NCBI GenBank assembly: GCA_938004815.1 | Contig: CALKVR010000882.1 | Location: 1 to 9,953, forward strand | DNA: 9,953 nucleotides | Origin: an uncultured Polyangiaceae bacterium | Lineage (GTDB): Bacteria; Myxococcota_A; Polyangia; Polyangiales; Polyangiaceae | Reading direction: 5' to 3' | Shown: positions 6,400 through 9,953 of the stretch, piece after piece | Position numbering within the stretch: position 1 is the stretch's first letter | How the letters are laid out: each line of letters opens with the position of its first letter | The notes under the pieces: generated by a model | The model's database searches: none | Told to the model about the DNA's origin: nothing | Seen by the model: only the letters and a program-made list of their open reading frames with translations | Position numbers and translations under genes: made by a program

Positions 6400-7701
6400 G
6401 TGCTGCACCGCGCCGTACACACCGGGGGGGTCCTGGTGATTGCGTCGGCCCTCCTCGGGCTCGTCGGTTGCGCCGACGTCCACACCCCGGCACGCGCTCC
6501 GGCGGGGCCCGGCTACCCGGTGGCCCCGACCCCGGGGCTCGCCGTACCCGCCGTCGCGAGCGCGCACGCCACGGGCGACGCGGCGATCGCCGCCGTGCAC
6601 GACGACGAGCCCGCCCTCGATGAAGACGGCGACGAGATGCTCGAGGACGATCACGAGGACGATCACCTCGACATCCTCGCGTGTCTCGATCGGGGGCCGA
6701 GCTCGCCCCCCGACTGCCCGCAGTTCACGGTGAGCTCGCCGCTCACGGGCCTCTCGGACGCCGAGATCGGGCGCCGGGTGAAAGACGACATGGCGTCGAT
6801 CGGCCCCATGTCGCTCGGCCCGCCGAACGGTGGCCGCCTCTTCAACGGCATCAGGATGCCCGACGGCGAGCGCTGGACGCTGACCGACCCCGGCAACGCG
6901 TACGGCACCCAAGAGACGATCGACTCGATCGTGAAGGCCATCGACAAGGTCCACGCCGCCTACCCAAACGGCACCCACAAGGTCATCGTCGGCCACATCT
7001 CTTCGAAGAACGGCGGCCGTCTCAAGCCCCACAAGAGCCACCAGGCCGGGCGCGACGTCGATCTCTCGTACTTCTATAACGAGAAAAAGACCTGGTACAC
7101 CGTCGCCAACGACAAGAACCTCGACAAGGACCGCAGCTGGGCGTTCATCCGCGCGTTCGTCGAAGATCCGAACGTCGAGATGATCCTGGTCGACTCGTCG
7201 ATCCAGCGGCTGCTCCGCGAACACGCGCTCAAGAAGGGCGAGGACCCCGCGTTCGTCGACCGGGTGTTCCAGTTCGGCGGCAAGAGCAAGCGCCCGATCA
7301 TCCGCCACGTGCGCGGGCACGCGACGCACATCCATGTCCGGTTCTTCAGCCCGAACGCTCAGGCGAGCGCGCGCCTCGCCTCGGCGTGGCTGCCCAAGCC
7401 GCCGCCCCCCGCGAAGCGCCAGAACCGCCCCGGCAAACAGATGACGGCCGACGCGGGCGGGGCCAAGCAGGCCAAGGGCGGCCCCAAGAAAAAAGAGTCG
7501 ACGGCCGACGACGCCTACGTCCTTCACCGCTGCCGCAGCGGCGACACCCTCGACGCGCTGTCGCGCCGGTACGGCGTCTCGATCCAGGAGATCAAGGCGG
7601 CGAACGGCCTGAAGACGAACGCGCTCAAAGAAAAACGCACCTACCGCATCCCGAAGCGAACGGCGTCCGCATCGGCGTCCAAGCCGCGGCAGCGCAAGTA
7701 G
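6400..7701 (+). CDS. Penicillin-insensitive murein endopeptidase (MepA/M74-like) lipoprotein with C-terminal LysM domain
   Basis: This 433-residue protein should cut peptidoglycan cross-links on the periplasmic side. It starts at GTG; an in-frame TAG at 6385-6387 excludes earlier starts. It opens with a lipoprotein signal whose lipobox is L-V-G-C (Cys24). A Pro/Ala linker and a strongly acidic stretch (residues 68-91) follow. The M74 metalloendopeptidase domain covers about 107-330. By comparison with Escherichia coli MepA, PHKSHQAGRDVDL supplies His211, His214 and Asp221, and GHATHIHVRF supplies His307, His310 and His312. His214, Asp221 and His312 are the expected zinc ligands. A Pro/Lys/Ala-rich linker (334-370) leads to a LysM at about 373-418 (RSGDTLDALSRRYGVSIQEI), which should bind glycan strands. 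E. coli MepA has neither the lipid anchor nor the LysM. The gene looks monocistronic. The family call is secure; the cleavage specificity is inferred. Confidence 0.9.
   Translation: MLHRAVHTGGVLVIASALLGLVGCADVHTPARAPAGPGYPVAPTPGLAVPAVASAHATGDAAIAAVHDDEPALDEDGDEMLEDDHEDDHLDILACLDRGPSSPPDCPQFTVSSPLTGLSDAEIGRRVKDDMASIGPMSLGPPNGGRLFNGIRMPDGERWTLTDPGNAYGTQETIDSIVKAIDKVHAAYPNGTHKVIVGHISSKNGGRLKPHKSHQAGRDVDLSYFYNEKKTWYTVANDKNLDKDRSWAFIRAFVEDPNVEMILVDSSIQRLLREHALKKGEDPAFVDRVFQFGGKSKRPIIRHVRGHATHIHVRFFSPNAQASARLASAWLPKPPPPAKRQNRPGKQMTADAGGAKQAKGGPKKKESTADDAYVLHRCRSGDTLDALSRRYGVSIQEIKAANGLKTNALKEKRTYRIPKRTASASASKPRQRK
6643..6666 (+). repeat. Perfect 12-bp tandem duplication encoding EDDH-EDDH
   Basis: GAGGACGATCAC occurs twice in direct tandem (6643-6654 and 6655-6666) inside the acidic segment of the murein endopeptidase. 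It keeps the frame and duplicates Glu-Asp-Asp-His, consistent with slipped-strand expansion in a disordered linker. Confidence 0.85.
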
Positions 7702-7736
7702 GCAATTTGCCCGCGCCGAGCGGCGCTCCCTACGCT
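7701..7736 (+). promoter_or_regulatory. Promoter of the PilZ gene with overlapping palindromes
   Basis: TTGCCC (7707-7712), an 18-bp spacer and TACGCT (7731-7736) form a sigma-70-like promoter ending six bases before the ATG at 7743, so the transcript should be leaderless. The -35 is embedded in a perfect palindrome, GGCAA-T-TTGCC (7701-7711). The spacer holds a second inverted repeat, GCGCC-GAGC-GGCGC (7713-7726). Either could be an operator, or the second could help end the upstream transcript, though no T-tract follows. Confidence 0.5.
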
Positions 7737-7742
7737 CTGTCC

Positions 7743-8135
7743 ATGAGCAGCACCTCCATGACCAGCGCCCAGCGCGGGCGCATGATGCGAAACGCCTTTC
7801 GGCGGTCCGTGTTTCTTCCGTGTCAGGTCGTCCGCGAGCGCGACTTCCGGCTCGTCTCGAGCCTCGCGCTCGATCTTTCGACGGAAGGGATTCTCGTGCT
7901 CACCGGCGAGCGCGTCCTGACCGGCGAGAACCTCCTCGTCAGCTTCCGTTCGCCGAAAGGCGCCGACTGGTTCGATATCGAAGCGACGGTGGCGCGCGTC
8001 ATCCACGGCCGCCGACCCGGCGATCGGGGCCGCTGCCTCGGGCTCCAGTTCGACCGCGTCGGCGAAGCCGACTCGCTGCGCCTGTTCGAAGGGATCCGCG
8101 GCCTGCCGCCGGCGGCCTCGGCGCGGCCGTCCTGA
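7743..8135 (+). CDS. PilZ-domain protein, predicted c-di-GMP receptor
   Basis: This small cytoplasmic protein (130 residues) is essentially one PilZ domain. The c-di-GMP signature is present in both parts: RxxxR at Arg16-Arg20 (RNAFR) and DxSxxG at Asp44-Gly49 (DLSTEG), with a beta-strand segment between. The later strands VLTGENLLVSFRSP, FDIEATVARVIHG and GRCLGLQF complete the barrel. Stand-alone PilZ proteins bind c-di-GMP and then act on motility, polysaccharide or transcription partners; the partner here is unknown. The ATG was chosen because a good promoter ends six bases upstream and the PilZ similarity begins soon after. The same frame is open to 7386, but that overlaps the endopeptidase gene. 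The next in-frame ATG at residue 6 is also possible. It has no operon partner upstream, and a 48-bp gap with a palindrome separates it from the oxidase downstream. Confidence 0.85.
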   Translation: MSSTSMTSAQRGRMMRNAFRRSVFLPCQVVRERDFRLVSSLALDLSTEGILVLTGERVLTGENLLVSFRSPKGADWFDIEATVARVIHGRRPGDRGRCLGLQFDRVGEADSLRLFEGIRGLPPAASARPS

Positions 8136-8142
8136 TCGGGGC

Positions 8143-8157
8143 CCGGCGCGGCGCCGG
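8143..8157. repeat. Perfect 15-bp palindrome between the PilZ and amine oxidase genes
   Basis: CCGGCGC-G-GCGCCGG is a perfect inverted repeat starting eight bases after the PilZ stop. It covers the place where the -35 of the oxidase promoter would lie, so it could be an operator. As RNA it could form a GC hairpin, but there is no T-tract behind it, so it is a weak terminator candidate. Confidence 0.45.
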
Positions 8158-8168
8158 AGCGCATGGTG

Positions 8169-8174
8169 TAGCGT
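8169..8174 (+). promoter_or_regulatory. Candidate -10 element (TAGCGT) of the amine oxidase operon
   Basis: TAGCGT ends nine bases before the ATG at 8184, the same spacing as at the endopeptidase gene. No -35 is recognisable because the site is occupied by the 15-bp palindrome. If used, transcription would begin around 8181, downstream of the alternative GTG start at 8178, which favours the ATG. Confidence 0.4.
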
Positions 8175-8183
8175 GACGTGCTC

Positions 8184-9539
8184 ATGGTCGAGCACGAGGC
8201 AGATTGCTGCGTCGTAGGTGCCGGCTTCGCGGGCCTGGCGGCGGCGCGCACCCTCGCCGCGGGCGGCCGGTCCGTCGTCGTCCTCGAAGCGCGCGACCGC
8301 GTCGGCGGCCGCGCCGCCACGGTTCGCCTCGACGACGGCACGCCGATCGATCTCGGCGGGCAATGGATCGGCCCGACCCAGGACCGCATCGCCGCGCTCG
8401 CCAAGGAGGTCGGCGCGACGACCTTCCAGACCTACGGTGAGGGGCAGCACGTCTTCGCCTGGGCGGGGCGCACCAAGCGCTTCCGCGGGACGATCCCGCC
8501 CGCCAACCCCTACGCGCTCGCGTGCCTCGGGTGGGGCTGGTCTCGCCTCGACAAGCTCGCGCTGACGGTCCCGCTCGAAGCCCCGTGGACGGCGCCCGGC
8601 GCCGCCGAGCTCGACGCGATGACGGTCGAAACGTTCCTCCAGCGATCGGTCAGGAGCGAGACGGCGAGGAAGCTCTTTCGCATCGCGATCGAGGCGGTGT
8701 TCGCCTGCGACGCCAGCGACGTCTCGCTCCTCCACGCGCTCTTCTACGTCCGCGCCGCCGGCAACCTCGACATCCTCTTGTCGACCGACGCCGGCGCGCA
8801 AAAGGACCGATTCACGGACGGGGCCCAAGCGGTGGCCGAGCGCCTCGCCGAAAAGGCCGGCGCGACGATCGAGCTCGAGGCTCCGGTGCGCCGCATCGAT
8901 CAGCAGGGCGCCGCCGTCGTCGTCCACGCCGAACACGTCGTCGTTCGCGCGCGTCACGTCGTCGTGGCCATCCCCCCCACCCTCGCCGGCCGCATCGTCT
9001 ACACCCCCGAGCTACCCGCGCTGCGCGACCAGCTCACGCAGCGCTACCCTCAGGGGTCGGTCATCAAGTGCTTCGCCGTCTACCCCGAGCCGTTCTGGCG
9101 AGCAGACGGGTTGACGGGACAGTCCGTGCACGACGAGGGGCCGGTGCACGTCACCTTCGACGCCTCGCCCCCGACCGGCAAGCCTGGGGTGTTGATGGGC
9201 TTTCTCGAGGGTCGCGCCGCGCGGCGCCTCGGCGACGCGCCCGAGCGCGAGCGCCGCGCAGCCGTCCTCTCGAGCTTCAGTCGGATCTTCGGCGACCGCG
9301 CGGCCAAGCCCGACGCGTACCTCGACCGTGCGTGGGCCGCGGAGCCGTTCACGCGCGGCTGCTACGCCGGCTTCCTGCCGCCCGGAGCGTGGACGAGCTT
9401 CGGCCCCGCCCTGCGCGCCCCCGTCGGGCGCATTCACTGGGCAGGCACCGAGACCGCGACCGTGTGGAACGGCTACTTCGACGGCGCGCTGCAATCCGGC
9501 GAGCGCGCCGCGCAGGAAGTCCTCGAGGCGAAGGCGTAA
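8184..9539 (+). CDS. Monoamine-oxidase-like FAD amine oxidase
   Basis: This 451-residue flavoprotein oxidatively deaminates amines to aldehyde, ammonia and hydrogen peroxide if it acts as its family does. Residues 10-17 (VVGAGFAG) are the Rossmann loop, ending at Glu35 of VLEARD. RVGGRAATVR and DLGGQWIGPTQDR (57-69) are standard family motifs. GSVIKC (291-296) holds Lys295, equivalent to the flavin-contacting Lys of MAO-B. GCY (392-394) aligns with the MAO Cys that binds FAD covalently. Tyr394, with Tyr431 in WAGTETATVWNGYFDG, matches the aromatic-cage pair. The C-terminal membrane helix of mammalian MAO is absent and no signal peptide is seen, so it should be soluble and cytoplasmic. A GTG at 8178 would add two residues; the ATG fits the -10 better. 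It is probably cotranscribed with the C69 gene five bases downstream. The substrate is unknown. Confidence 0.92.
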   Translation: MVEHEADCCVVGAGFAGLAAARTLAAGGRSVVVLEARDRVGGRAATVRLDDGTPIDLGGQWIGPTQDRIAALAKEVGATTFQTYGEGQHVFAWAGRTKRFRGTIPPANPYALACLGWGWSRLDKLALTVPLEAPWTAPGAAELDAMTVETFLQRSVRSETARKLFRIAIEAVFACDASDVSLLHALFYVRAAGNLDILLSTDAGAQKDRFTDGAQAVAERLAEKAGATIELEAPVRRIDQQGAAVVVHAEHVVVRARHVVVAIPPTLAGRIVYTPELPALRDQLTQRYPQGSVIKCFAVYPEPFWRADGLTGQSVHDEGPVHVTFDASPPTGKPGVLMGFLEGRAARRLGDAPERERRAAVLSSFSRIFGDRAAKPDAYLDRAWAAEPFTRGCYAGFLPPGAWTSFGPALRAPVGRIHWAGTETATVWNGYFDGALQSGERAAQEVLEAKA

Positions 9540-9544
9540 CGCGC

Positions 9545-9953
9545 GTGTGCGACACGATGGTCCGCGTCGGGCCGCGCGGGATCCTCTTCGCGAAGAGCTC
9601 GGATCGCGACCCCAACGAGGGGCAAGCGCTCGAGTGGCACCCGCGTCGCCGGTATCCGCCGAACGCTCGGCTGAGGTGCACCTGGATCGAGATCGGGCAA
9701 GCGCCGCGCACATGGGCCACCCTCATCAGCCGGCCCTTCTGGGGCTGGGGCGCCGAGATCGGCGCCAACGAGCGGGGCGTCGTCATCGGCAACGAGGCCG
9801 TGTTCACGACTCGCGCCGTCCCGCGGTCGGGTCTCACCGGCGTGGACCTGCTCCGCCTCGCGCTCGAGCGCGCCGAGACCGCGGCTGGCGCCGTCGACGT
9901 CATCCGCGAGCTCGCAGCGCGCCACGGCCAGGGCGGCGGGTGCGGTCACGAAG
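9545..9953 (+). CDS. C69-family (secernin-like) Ntn hydrolase, 3'-truncated
   Basis: A GTG five bases after the oxidase stop opens a frame that runs off the right edge; 136 residues are visible. The start MCDTMV puts a Cys at position 2, which becomes the N-terminal nucleophile once Met is removed, as in secernins and other C69 peptidases. LFAKSSDRDPNEGQ (14-27) matches the family's KNSDR-type motif, with Ser in place of the usual Asn at residue 18. GAEIGANERGVVIGNEAVFT (69-88) and HGQGGGCG (128-135) are further family landmarks. Members are dipeptidases or amide hydrolases; the substrate is not predictable. A GAAGG ten bases before the GTG could be the ribosome binding site. The tight spacing implies cotranslation with the oxidase. 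The family is fairly certain, the activity is not. Confidence 0.85.
   Translation, partial: MCDTMVRVGPRGILFAKSSDRDPNEGQALEWHPRRRYPPNARLRCTWIEIGQAPRTWATLISRPFWGWGAEIGANERGVVIGNEAVFTTRAVPRSGLTGVDLLRLALERAETAAGAVDVIRELAARHGQGGGCGHE

Noticed and set aside
5815..7527. 570-residue minus-strand frame
   Set aside because: It is antisense to the murein endopeptidase, crosses the tRNA-Pro gene and the channel 3' end, and has no recognisable domain.
7641..8957. 438-residue minus-strand frame
   Set aside because: It is antisense to the PilZ and amine oxidase genes, both of which have clear family motifs. Its composition is typical of a shadow frame.
9349..9949. Minus-strand frames of 158 and 184 residues at the right edge
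   Set aside because: The plus strand here encodes the end of the oxidase and a recognisable C69 start. The minus frames show no motif.
1..9953. Mobile element, phage, CRISPR or toxin-antitoxin system
   Set aside because: I saw no transposase, integrase, terminal inverted repeats, spaced direct repeats or toxin-like pair. The tRNA is intact with no duplicated 3' end suggesting an attachment site.

Overview
The window reads as chromosomal DNA from a very GC-rich, Gram-negative, free-living bacterium. Lipoprotein signals followed by Ala/Ser/Thr/Pro-rich linkers, GTG starts, a PilZ-domain protein and a double-RCK potassium channel suggest a myxobacterium-like Myxococcota (Polyangiales type). That placement is an inference from style; no phylogenetic marker is present. 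I saw no insertion sequence, phage gene, CRISPR array or defence island. The region looks like ordinary, well-packed chromosome carrying mostly single-gene units.

Layout, left to right. At 1-1475 (+) is the 3' part of a CrtI/retinol-saturase-like FAD oxidoreductase. It ends inside the 3' end of a convergent lipoprotein gene of unknown function (1438-2373, -). That lipoprotein appears to contain two copies of a cysteine-paired domain. Across a 171-bp divergent region lies a flavodoxin-fold (FMN reductase family) protein with a five-cysteine cluster (2545-3624, +). It converges, with 7 bp between, on an exported jelly-roll (LamG/DUF1080-like) protein (3632-4387, -). Only 18 bp beyond that gene's start, in the opposite direction, begins a two-TM potassium channel with tandem RCK domains (4406-6106, +). 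A tRNA-Pro(GGG) on the minus strand (6168-6242) follows. Next is a murein endopeptidase lipoprotein of the MepA/M74 family fused to a C-terminal LysM domain (6400-7701, +), then a small PilZ protein (7743-8135, +). The last two genes form a probable operon: a monoamine-oxidase-like flavoenzyme (8184-9539, +) and a C69/secernin-like Ntn hydrolase that runs off the right edge (9545-9953, +).

Functional themes are the cell envelope (two lipoproteins, an exported lectin-like protein, the endopeptidase), ion homeostasis, c-di-GMP response and flavin redox chemistry (three separate flavoenzymes). Apart from the oxidase/C69 pair there is no sign that the genes form one pathway. A recurring regulatory feature is a TAnnnT -10-like hexamer ending only 6-9 bp before the start codons of four genes, and a similar one at the tRNA promoter. 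This suggests leaderless or near-leaderless transcripts.

I did not find a convincing new multi-gene system. The better leads are single-protein oddities: the asymmetric RCK pair, the duplicated lipoprotein, the cysteine-rich flavodoxin, and a bacterial oxidase with the mammalian MAO active-site set.
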